From contig JAEUIA010000082.1 in the NCBI GenBank assembly GCA_016795245.1, positions 1 through 45,465 of the forward strand: DNA of 45,465 nucleotides, written 5' to 3'. This stretch comes from Planctomycetota bacterium. Lineage in GTDB: Bacteria; Planctomycetota; UBA1135; GCA-002686595. The stretch's first letter is position 1. Every line of letters starts with the position of its first letter. Under the pieces are notes generated by a model. It worked only from the letters and a program-made list of their open reading frames with translations. It made no database searches and was not told the origin of the DNA. A program made the translations under genes and the position numbers. Below are positions 30,892 to 38,662 of the stretch, piece after piece.

Positions 30892-32841
30892 GTACATCTT
30901 CGGATGACCGTTGATGATGGTCAGCGCTTCTTCGCAGTTGAACCCGACGAGCTGTGCGTACTCACGAATCGACGGGAAGCGCGGCTTGTTGAATTCCTCG
31001 GCGAGCTTCACGCCCTCGGCGCGCGTGATGTGTCCCTCGCGGATGCGGTTCGAGATCATGACCTCGTCCTCCGACCAGCCGCAGATCGTCGCGTAGATGT
31101 AGTTGTAGAACGCAGCCGAGCCGTCGCCGATGCGCCACGTGCTCTTCGTGTCGGTCGCGACTTCCCAGTCGTACTCGCGGCGAATCGTGCCGACGATCTC
31201 CTCTTCGACCCACGGCAAGTAGTGGAACAGGTACAGGAAGTCGTCCTTGACGACGAACGTGCACCAGAACGCGTACAGCGTGTCCCAGAAACTCTCGTTC
31301 AAATAGCGCGGGTTCTTCAGGTAGTTCCAGCCGTAGTACGCGAGCAGCGCGATCTCGTTGCGGAACGACAAACCCGTCAACGTCATGCCGTGGTCGTCTT
31401 CGTCGATGCCGCACAACCCGGTCTTGTAGGGCGTGTCCTCGATCATGTTGCCGGTCGAGAAGATCACGAGCTTGATACCGGTCTCTTTGCGCAATTGTCG
31501 CGCGTGGCTGTAGAACTCCTTGTCGCCCGCCGTGAACAGCGTGACCATGCCGAGCTCGGGCTTCTTCAGCCACGCTTCGACGTTCTTGCGGATGTAACGG
31601 CGCTTCGCCTGGATGTCCGCGCTGCGCAAGATGTGCTCGACGCCCAGCTTGCCGCAGATGCGCGCCTGGTTGCGGCGCGCGAGGTCGGTGACCATGCCCC
31701 AGTCGTACGTGAATGCGACCGGGTTCATCTTCAACTCGGTCTTGACGTAGTGCAGACCGTAGCTCGAATCGCGGCCACCTGAGAACGCGACGATCACGTC
31801 GGGGCTGCCGTCCTTGCTGCGGTAGGGTTCGACGAACTCCTCGAGCGCGCGCCGTCCTTTGGGTTTGATCGTCTTCCAGCGGCGGCAGTAGCTGCACACC
31901 ATCTGCTCGTCGAACTTCACGAAAGGGTAGGTCTCGGGCAGCAGGCATTTGGTGCAGCGCTTCAAGTCGCGCGGCGAGCGCGTGTGCAGCACGATCTTGG
32001 CCGGTTGCGGGCGCTCGTGCGTCGTGACGCGCACCTCGGCCTCGGATCCTTGCGGCACGCACGCGAATTCTTGTTGGGAGAGATCGCGGAACGACAGAAG
32101 CATGGCGCCGAAGGCCGGGATCTGTCGGATCTTCAGCGGGCCGAACTTGCGCTCCAGATCCAAGCGGTCGCACAGGCTGGCCAGGATGAAGCGCTCCGAT
32201 GCGAACGCGAAGAAGGTGCGCTGCTCGTCGGCGATGTAGTGCAGCGATCCGGTGTTCGTCGCCAGCAAGAGGTCGTCGAGCTTGTCGAACACGAACGCGA
32301 TCGAAGCGGCGCCCTTGATCTCCTTGTACGCCTGCTGCGTCGCCCAGGTGAGGTCGCCCTTGTCGTCGAAGTGCTTGCGCAGGATGTTGACCAGCACCTC
32401 GGTGTCGACGTCGCTCTTGCGCTTCGACGGACCGAACTTCGACCACAAGTCGGCGTCGTTGACGATGATGCCGTTGTGGATGCCGACCGTGCCGTTCGCG
32501 ATCACCGGCTGGTTGTTGTCCTCGTTCGACTGAAAACCGTTCGTCACGAGCCGCGTGTGGCCCGTCATCGCCAGGCCGATCGGCGCGGCGCCGGACTTGT
32601 TGTTGTCGAACAGTGCCTGGGCGCGTTCCATCAAGCGGTGGAAGGGCTCCGACGCGAGGAAGCGATCGACACTGCCGGCTTGCTTCAACACGTCGATCGT
32701 CTCGCCGTTCACGACCGTCAGGCCTGCTGCCTCGCTGCCGCGCGTCTGTGAAAAGCGGTAGAGCTTCACCATCACGTCGGCGGCGTAGTCCGCCGAGACC
32801 GACGCGTTCTTGCCGAACACGACTCCAAAGATTCCGCACAT
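30889..32841 (-). CDS. Fused class-II glutamine amidotransferase / WbpG-like sugar amidotransferase
   Basis: A 650-aa two-domain enzyme. Residues 2-270 are a class-II glutamine amidotransferase: Cys2 of MCGIFGVVFG as nucleophile (the ATG at 32841 is therefore certain), GHTRLVTNG (94-102) and HNGIIVN (122-128). Residues 290-650 resemble WbpG/PseA-type N-acetyl-sugar amidotransferases: a CxxC...CxxC zinc site (Cys296, 299, 316, 319) and an ATP-pyrophosphatase PP-loop SGGRDS (354-359). In Pseudomonas WbpG takes ammonia from separate HisH/HisF-like proteins; here a different glutaminase is built into the same chain. The likely reaction turns an acetamido group of a nucleotide-sugar into an acetamidino group for surface glycan. 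Neighbouring glycosyltransferase genes support this; the exact substrate is not known. Confidence 0.85.
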   Translation of the reverse strand: MCGIFGVVFGKNASVSADYAADVMVKLYRFSQTRGSEAAGLTVVNGETIDVLKQAGSVDRFLASEPFHRLMERAQALFDNNKSGAAPIGLAMTGHTRLVTNGFQSNEDNNQPVIANGTVGIHNGIIVNDADLWSKFGPSKRKSDVDTEVLVNILRKHFDDKGDLTWATQQAYKEIKGAASIAFVFDKLDDLLLATNTGSLHYIADEQRTFFAFASERFILASLCDRLDLERKFGPLKIRQIPAFGAMLLSFRDLSQQEFACVPQGSEAEVRVTTHERPQPAKIVLHTRSPRDLKRCTKCLLPETYPFVKFDEQMVCSYCRRWKTIKPKGRRALEEFVEPYRSKDGSPDVIVAFSGGRDSSYGLHYVKTELKMNPVAFTYDWGMVTDLARRNQARICGKLGVEHILRSADIQAKRRYIRKNVEAWLKKPELGMVTLFTAGDKEFYSHARQLRKETGIKLVIFSTGNMIEDTPYKTGLCGIDEDDHGMTLTGLSFRNEIALLAYYGWNYLKNPRYLNESFWDTLYAFWCTFVVKDDFLYLFHYLPWVEEEIVGTIRREYDWEVATDTKSTWRIGDGSAAFYNYIYATICGWSEDEVMISNRIREGHITRAEGVKLAEEFNKPRFPSIREYAQLVGFNCEEALTIINGHPKMY

Positions 32842-32846
32842 GGGGA

Positions 32847-33938
32847 CTAGCGCGCCTTCCCGGTGCCGTCTTCGCGACGGATCGCGGTGGTCAAGGGGGT
32901 CTTCGGCACGGCGGCGATGTCGAGCACGATCGCTTGCAAGAGCAGCTGCACCCCCAGGATTATCGGCATGGCGGCCAACATGACGACTCCGGCCGACGCG
33001 TACTCACCGCGCGTGTAGAACCACGCGTACTCGTAGATGCCGAAGGCCAGGCCGAACACGAGCAGCGGAAAGCCCGTCAGCACGAACACCGATACGGCCG
33101 AAAAATCGTGCACGAAGTAGCGCCAGAACAGGCGGCGCATGAACCCGTACAGCAGCTTGGGCGGGAACTCGATCAGCACGCGGTGCGGTTTGAGCGAACT
33201 GTGCTCCTCGCCGTACTTCGCGGTCATGGGCACATCGAGCACGACGGCGCGTTGGATGCCTAGCTCGATCAGGAAGCCGCTCTCGAAGAAGTACCGCTTG
33301 GGCAGGCGCTGCACGTCGAAGCGTTCGAGCACGCGCGTGCGCACCGCGACGAAGCCGTTGGCCGGGTCGAAGATGTTCCAGTAGCCCGACGCCATCTTCA
33401 CCAGGAACGTGAGCCCGGCGTTTCCGATCATGCGTACCACCGGCATCTCACCCAGCGAGCGCAAGCTGGAGTAGCGATTGCACTTGGTCACGTCGGCGCG
33501 ACCGTCGACGAGCGGCTCGACGAGCGCGCGCAGGTAGGACGCGTCCATCTGGTCGTCGCCGTCCATCTTCACGACGACGTCGAGTCCGCGCTTCAGTGCT
33601 TCCGCGAAACCGGTCTGCATCGCGCCGCCGACGCCCTGGTTCTGGGGGTGACGCAACAGCGTGACACGCGGGTGATTCAGGGCCGTGACGCGCGCCGCAC
33701 TGTCGTCCGGGCTGGCGTCGTCGACGACGATGATGGCTTCGACCCAGGCCGGAATCCCGCGGATGACCTTCTCGATCTGCGGCGCGACGCGGTAGCAGGG
33801 GATCACGACGCCTATGCGCGCGCCGGACGCTTCGATCGTCGTCGTCGCGCTGGGCGCGAGTTCAGTCCCGCGCTCGGTGCGCTGAGGCGGACGCGGCAGG
33901 ATGTCGGGGTCGGGGCTCATGAGGTCGGGCGTGCTCAC
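32847..33938 (-). CDS. GT2 glycosyltransferase with C-terminal membrane helices
   Basis: A 363-aa GT-A-fold transferase of the dolichyl-phosphate-sugar synthase type. After a Pro-rich N-terminal tail come VVIPCYRV, VDDASPDD, NQGVGGAMQTGF and the metal/nucleotide-binding MDGDDQMD. Two hydrophobic segments near 285-345 anchor it to the membrane. It likely moves a sugar from a nucleotide or lipid carrier to a polyprenyl phosphate, giving the donor for a membrane transferase such as the divergent GT39-like protein at 35626. The start is either GTG 33938 or ATG 33920; neither has a strong ribosome-binding site. It ends five bases before the amidotransferase start, so the two are one operon. Confidence 0.88.
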   Translation of the reverse strand: MSTPDLMSPDPDILPRPPQRTERGTELAPSATTTIEASGARIGVVIPCYRVAPQIEKVIRGIPAWVEAIIVVDDASPDDSAARVTALNHPRVTLLRHPQNQGVGGAMQTGFAEALKRGLDVVVKMDGDDQMDASYLRALVEPLVDGRADVTKCNRYSSLRSLGEMPVVRMIGNAGLTFLVKMASGYWNIFDPANGFVAVRTRVLERFDVQRLPKRYFFESGFLIELGIQRAVVLDVPMTAKYGEEHSSLKPHRVLIEFPPKLLYGFMRRLFWRYFVHDFSAVSVFVLTGFPLLVFGLAFGIYEYAWFYTRGEYASAGVVMLAAMPIILGVQLLLQAIVLDIAAVPKTPLTTAIRREDGTGKAR

Positions 33939-34008
33939 GCCGAACCCCGCTTCATCGACGCGAACCTGTCAGCGGGTTGAGTCGCGAGACGGTAGCCACG
34001 AAAAGCGT

Positions 34009-35508
34009 TCAAGGTCCCACCGCAAAGGCCACGCGACTGTCCGGAGCCATCCACTTCTCCGGCGGCAGGCCGAACAGGGACAGGATCGTCGGGGCGATGT
34101 CCGTGACACGGATTACATGGTCGTTGGCCCGCACGCGCGCGCCCTTGCAGTACGAGAGGAGCCAGCCCGAGTCCTTGTGGTGCGCCGTCGATTGATCGTT
34201 GGTCGGGTGCTCGTGGATGTGCCGGGCCATGTCCGCGCTGAATTGCGGCAGGTCGCGGTGACGCAGGGTGAAGGTCTCGTCGGTGCGGGCGCGTTTCGGC
34301 ATGTTCAGTTCGCAGAACACTTGCGCCCCGCGTCGCTGCACCGTGAAGAACGGCTCGGTGTCGTGCACGTACAGCCCCGAGAGCTTTCGCTCGGCGTCGA
34401 TCGCGGCGGCTTCGTCGGCCAGGTTCACCGTGACGTCGGGATTCATCTGGTGCAGCACTTCGTGCGGCGGCAGTCCGATCGCGGCGAACAACTCGCCCTC
34501 GTTCACGAGGCGCACGACCGGATTGTGGATTTCGCTCGCGGGGTCGAACGGGCGCAGGCCCAAACCCGTGCCGACGAGCACGACGGTCTTGTCGTCGACG
34601 CGATCGAGCACCTCGCCCAGGAACTGGTCGCTGTAGATGAAGCTCTTCTCGATCCACTTCGAGAAGCGCTTCTCGTAGGCCTCGCGCTCGGGCACGGTCT
34701 TGAAGAAGCGCTTGTCGGTCGCCGACAGCACGGCTTCGAAACGCTGCGGTTCCGCCGCGCGCCAGTAGCGGTGCTGCATGTACGCCGTGTGGTTCATGTG
34801 CACGCTGGCGTAGCTCGGGCGGAAGCGGTCGTACAGGGCGAAGAACGCGTCGCGCGTCAGATAGCTGTGCAGCATCGCGCGCTCAGGCACGGCCGACGGA
34901 CCGCGCATCACTTCGGACGGCACCTGTCCGAGGGTCTTGAGCACGGTCTTCGTGCGCACCCCGCTGCGCCGGGTGCGCAGGAGGAGCTTGACCGCCGTCG
35001 CGGCCTTCATGCTGAAGCTCTCGGAGTAGTTGCGCGCGCTGAAGACGCAGAATTCCTGCAGTGCGCGCGCTTCCTCTGGGAAGCAATCCGGCGTGTTCGC
35101 GAGCGACTCAGGCACGTAGTACGCACCCGCGCCGTTCGTGCGCGGCGGGTAGCTCATCAAGCTGCCCAAGACGCCGGTCGAGATGCCGTGCGCGTCGAGT
35201 ACGTCCCAGACGCATTTGCCCTGGATCGCGCTCGTATCCTGGCCGAAGCCGACGATGCCGTGCTGCGCGGGCGTGAGTCCGGTGTAGATCGAAGGCCAGA
35301 CGATCCACGGGCTGATCGTGCGCCACGCCTTGTCCTCCGCGGCATCCCAACCCGGAATGCGCGTGCGCATCAGCGCGCCGCCCTCGATCATGCGTTGGAA
35401 GTTGGGAAGCTTGCCTTCGGCCACGAAGGCCTCGAGGAAATGCTTCTCGGCCTCGTTCCATTCGAAGAACAGGACGGACAGCGCGGGCTTCGCCGAGGCT
35501 TGGATCAT
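34009..35508 (-). CDS. AlkP-superfamily (type I phosphodiesterase-like) protein with altered active site
   Basis: A 499-aa protein of the alkaline-phosphatase/type I phosphodiesterase fold. The overall pattern fits: GKLPNFQRMIEGGA, WPSIYTGLTPAQHGIVGFG around the nucleophile region (71-88), AHHKDSGWLLSYCKG and TDIAPTILSLFGLP. But key metal ligands are changed. The N-terminal GLDG-type Asp is Asn18 (FEWNEA), the Asp of the D-x3-H motif is Ala (AYMQHRYW), and the SDHG motif is replaced by VGTGLG. Only the C-terminal His region remains. It is therefore either inactive and regulatory or binds metals differently. It heads the operon with the GT2 and amidotransferase genes and has a good promoter, so a link with glycan synthesis is likely. 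Confidence 0.75.
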   Translation of the reverse strand: MIQASAKPALSVLFFEWNEAEKHFLEAFVAEGKLPNFQRMIEGGALMRTRIPGWDAAEDKAWRTISPWIVWPSIYTGLTPAQHGIVGFGQDTSAIQGKCVWDVLDAHGISTGVLGSLMSYPPRTNGAGAYYVPESLANTPDCFPEEARALQEFCVFSARNYSESFSMKAATAVKLLLRTRRSGVRTKTVLKTLGQVPSEVMRGPSAVPERAMLHSYLTRDAFFALYDRFRPSYASVHMNHTAYMQHRYWRAAEPQRFEAVLSATDKRFFKTVPEREAYEKRFSKWIEKSFIYSDQFLGEVLDRVDDKTVVLVGTGLGLRPFDPASEIHNPVVRLVNEGELFAAIGLPPHEVLHQMNPDVTVNLADEAAAIDAERKLSGLYVHDTEPFFTVQRRGAQVFCELNMPKRARTDETFTLRHRDLPQFSADMARHIHEHPTNDQSTAHHKDSGWLLSYCKGARVRANDHVIRVTDIAPTILSLFGLPPEKWMAPDSRVAFAVGP

Positions 35509-35542
35509 GAAGAAGGACGCGTGGAACCGTTCGAGCAGAAAA

Positions 35543-35571
35543 AGTATAGACGTGCGGGCGACACCTCACAA
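35543..35571 (-). promoter_or_regulatory. Promoter for the AlkP-like/GT2/amidotransferase operon
   Basis: On the minus strand TTGTGA (35571-35566) and TATACT (35548-35543) are separated by exactly 17 bp, a close sigma70 match. Transcription would start near 35536, leaving about 28 nt before the ATG at 35508. The rest of the 117-bp divergent gap (35509-35625) shows no gene. Confidence 0.6.
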
Positions 35572-35625
35572 CCATGCCTCAGGCGCGGTCGGGACGCCTG
35601 ATTTCGGCCGATTTTCCACTCCAGG

Positions 35626-37374
35626 ATGAACGGATCCCGCACCCGACTGCTCGCGCCCTGCCTGCTGATTCTCGTGATCGCAGGCGGCCTGTTCTTGCGC
35701 CTGCACGGAATCGGATTTCTGTTGCCGGGACAGTCCGAGCCCGACGGCGTCGTGTACAGCGCGCAAGTCAAGGCGTTTCAGCAAGGGTTCATCGAGGACG
35801 AGACCAAGAATCTCTACGCGTTCTACCCGCACCTGGTCTCGCGTCTCGCCGCGGGAATCGCGGCGCCGCTCGTAGAGACCACGCCGGCGACCGACCTGGC
35901 GGAGCACGTCGCGCGCGCCGCGGAGCCGCGCCGTCGCATCCGCATCGCGGTGGCCTTGTTGTCGCTGCTCGCGATCCCGGCCGTCTGGTTGCTCACGCGC
36001 CGCTGCGTGGATCCGCCCTTCGACCTCATCGCGGCGGTGTTCATGGCGGCGAGCTTCTTCACGCTCTGGTTCGCACAGCAAGCGCGACCGCACGCGGCGC
36101 TGTCCGCGCTCCTCTGTCTGGGGGTGCTCGCCGCGTTGCACGTGCGCGCGGTGGGCGGATGGAAGGCGTTCGTCTGCGCCGGCCTCGCGGCGGGGCTTGC
36201 GATAGGCACGCTGCAGAGCGGCACGGCCGTCCTGCCGGCGCTGGCCCTGGCGGTCGTGTTGCGCGCCGCGGCGCGCGAAGAGAGCTGGAGACGCCTGGCG
36301 GTGGGCGCGTCGATCGCCCTCGCGATCATCGCCGTCACGTTCATCCTCTACTACCCGTTCGTGTTCACGGCCGGCGAGAGAGGCGACATCGGAACGAGTG
36401 AGTCGACGCTGCGCCTGTCGGGCCACCTCGTCGACTTGAAGCTCTTCAACGGTGGAGGCTTCGCGACCGTCGGGCGCAGTCTGTGGGAGTACGATCCGCT
36501 CTTGTGCGCGCTCGCGGTGTGCGGGATCTTGTTCGGCCTTCACGCCCTGGCGACGCGCAATTCGCCGCTCTCGCGCACGCAGCGCGACTCGTTGTGGATC
36601 GTGCTGGCCTTCGTCGTGCCCTACACGGTCGTGATCGGTCTGTACGCGCGCACCTACCAGCGCTTCGCCCTGCCGCTCGTGCCCTTCGAATGCGCGCTCG
36701 CGGCCTACGCGCTCTGCCGTGTCGTGGGTCTAGCCGCCGCACTGGGCTGTCTGGCGCGGCGCTTCGCGGAACTGGCCGTCGTGCTGCTCGTCGCTTTCCA
36801 GGTCTTCGGCGCCTGGCGGCTCGTCGACGCGCGCGCCCAGCCCAGCACGATCGACGAGACCGCACGTTGGATCGAACGGAATGTCGCGCCCGACGCGCGC
36901 ATTTCGTTCTTGCCCATGATGGAACTCCCGCTCCTGTACACGCCCGCGGCGCTCCAAGCGAGCGCCTACGCGCAGTACGACGTGAGCTTCCTGTGGTTTC
37001 GTTATCTGCATGCGCTCGGTCCGCAGGCCTTCGTGGGGCGTACGTGGGACTTACGCGCGCTCGCGCTCGTCACGCCTGAACTGCGCGAGTCGGCGCGCGC
37101 GGATCCGGATGCGTTCTTGCGCGCGCAGGACGCCGACTACTTTGTGATTCCCGTGTCAGGCGACACGCGGCGAGCACTGCTCGTGGGGCTGCGCGAAGCC
37201 GCCGCAAGGATCGGGACGCGCGTGGCGCGCATCTCGCCTGACGGGACGGACGAAGGCGAGGACCTGCTCTTCTCGTATCAGGACGACGACGTCGAGCGCA
37301 CGACGCCGTGGTTCGCGCGCGGTCTGCGTGCGCGCTGCACGGGGCCGATCGTGGAGATCTATTCGCTGCGCTGA
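35626..37374 (+). CDS. GT39-like polytopic membrane glycosyltransferase
   Basis: A 582-aa protein with about 10-12 membrane helices and a C-terminal soluble domain from about 410. The first loop has GQSEPDGVVYSAQV with acidic residues Glu38 and Asp40, the place where PMT/ArnT-type transferases bind a polyprenyl-phosphate sugar. It would transfer sugars from a lipid carrier on the outer side of the membrane. It lies divergent from the GT2 operon that could make such donors. The stop is seven bases before the stop of the convergent flippase. The acceptor is unknown. The ATG at 35626 fits the first hydrophobic segment. Confidence 0.8.
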   Translation: MNGSRTRLLAPCLLILVIAGGLFLRLHGIGFLLPGQSEPDGVVYSAQVKAFQQGFIEDETKNLYAFYPHLVSRLAAGIAAPLVETTPATDLAEHVARAAEPRRRIRIAVALLSLLAIPAVWLLTRRCVDPPFDLIAAVFMAASFFTLWFAQQARPHAALSALLCLGVLAALHVRAVGGWKAFVCAGLAAGLAIGTLQSGTAVLPALALAVVLRAAAREESWRRLAVGASIALAIIAVTFILYYPFVFTAGERGDIGTSESTLRLSGHLVDLKLFNGGGFATVGRSLWEYDPLLCALAVCGILFGLHALATRNSPLSRTQRDSLWIVLAFVVPYTVVIGLYARTYQRFALPLVPFECALAAYALCRVVGLAAALGCLARRFAELAVVLLVAFQVFGAWRLVDARAQPSTIDETARWIERNVAPDARISFLPMMELPLLYTPAALQASAYAQYDVSFLWFRYLHALGPQAFVGRTWDLRALALVTPELRESARADPDAFLRAQDADYFVIPVSGDTRRALLVGLREAAARIGTRVARISPDGTDEGEDLLFSYQDDDVERTTPWFARGLRARCTGPIVEIYSLR

Positions 37375-37381
37375 ACGCGTT

Positions 37382-38662
37382 TCAGATCCAGACACCCACG
37401 CGTCGTTTGACCATGAGCTTCAGGAACACGACCGAAGCGCCCATGGAGATCGCCGTCGCCGCGGCAGCGCCGTTCAGACCGAAGAGCGGGATCAAGATCC
37501 AGTTTCCGATTACGTTCACGATCACGATCAGGATCATCAGCAGCGTGTGCCACCCGGGCTGGTTGGCCATCAACAGAGTCTGTCCGAACGGGATGTAGCC
37601 GGACGCGACGACGATGCCCGCCATCAGCAGGCCGAAAGGCATCCAGCTCTCCTCGAACGCCGGCTTGTTGGTCAGGATCGACAGCGCGACCGGGTAGAGC
37701 AGCACGGCGATGACCGCGACGGCGGCGAGGCCGGCGTAGGTCCACTTGCGTCCCTTGTTCACGACACTCTTCAGCGTGACGAAGTCGCGCCTGGCCAACA
37801 GGCGTGCGAGCACCGGGTTGTAGTTGTTCTGCAACACGATCAGGAGCTGGAACACACCTTCGGCGATCATCGCGGCGAACGTGTAGACGCCGACGAGCTT
37901 GTCGCTCAGGAACACGCCGATCATCCAGATGTCGACCTTGGCGTTCAGTTCCAGCAAGACGCCGGACAGGACGCTCTTCATGCCGTAGGCGACATGGTCA
38001 CGCACGGCGCGGCTCAACTCGCACGGCCGGCTCCAGTCGATCGCCCTGCCGACATCGACGGCGAGCACGAGGAAGAGGAAAGCCTCGGCCGCGCTGAACA
38101 CGTACGCGAGTCGCGCGCCCGGCATCTCCAGCCGCATCGCGACGAGCAGCGCGATCAGGATTCCGAGGTAGCGCGTGGACGTGAAGATCGCGAAGGCGCG
38201 CATGCGACCCAGGCCGTTCGTCACCGACATCAAGACCTTGTTGATCGCAAAGAAAAACAGGCCCGGCGCAGACCACGCGATCGCCTCGGCGACCGCCGGG
38301 CTGTCGAGCATCGCTCCCAGCGGATCGCGTGCGAACCAGTACGCCGCCGTCACCAGCGACGCGAGCAAAGTTGTCGGCAGCAGGCAGGCCCAGACGACGC
38401 GCGAGACGTGCGCGCGATCCAACGGCTGCTCCGCGATCGCGCGCAGTGCCGACAAATTGATGCCGCCGACCGCTGCTTGCGAGAAAAAGATGTATGCCGC
38501 CAGTGCCTGGTTGAACACACCTAGCGTCGCCGCATCCCAGTGCAGGCCGATCAGGACGTTGAGCGCGATACCTGAAACGCCCAAGACGGCGAGGCTCGCG
38601 AAATTCCACGCCACGTCGGAGCGGAACTTGTTCGGCGACCCGTCTGTGGGCTCGCTGCTCAT
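37382..38662 (-). CDS. Oligosaccharide flippase (Wzx/MATE-like)
   Basis: A 426-aa protein with about 12-14 hydrophobic helices and the general layout of polysaccharide flippases: an N-terminal FRSDVAWNFASLAVLGVSGI, a central KVDIWMIGVFLSDKLVGVY and a C-terminal IPLFGLNGAAAATAISM. It should turn lipid-linked glycans from the inner to the outer leaflet. The ATG at 38662 overlaps the stop of the FadJ-like gene (ATGA), so it is translated as part of that operon, an unusual partnership. The glycan genes at 30889-37374 lie next to it. An open frame extends to 38713, inside the upstream gene. Confidence 0.87.
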   Translation of the reverse strand: MSSEPTDGSPNKFRSDVAWNFASLAVLGVSGIALNVLIGLHWDAATLGVFNQALAAYIFFSQAAVGGINLSALRAIAEQPLDRAHVSRVVWACLLPTTLLASLVTAAYWFARDPLGAMLDSPAVAEAIAWSAPGLFFFAINKVLMSVTNGLGRMRAFAIFTSTRYLGILIALLVAMRLEMPGARLAYVFSAAEAFLFLVLAVDVGRAIDWSRPCELSRAVRDHVAYGMKSVLSGVLLELNAKVDIWMIGVFLSDKLVGVYTFAAMIAEGVFQLLIVLQNNYNPVLARLLARRDFVTLKSVVNKGRKWTYAGLAAVAVIAVLLYPVALSILTNKPAFEESWMPFGLLMAGIVVASGYIPFGQTLLMANQPGWHTLLMILIVIVNVIGNWILIPLFGLNGAAAATAISMGASVVFLKLMVKRRVGVWI

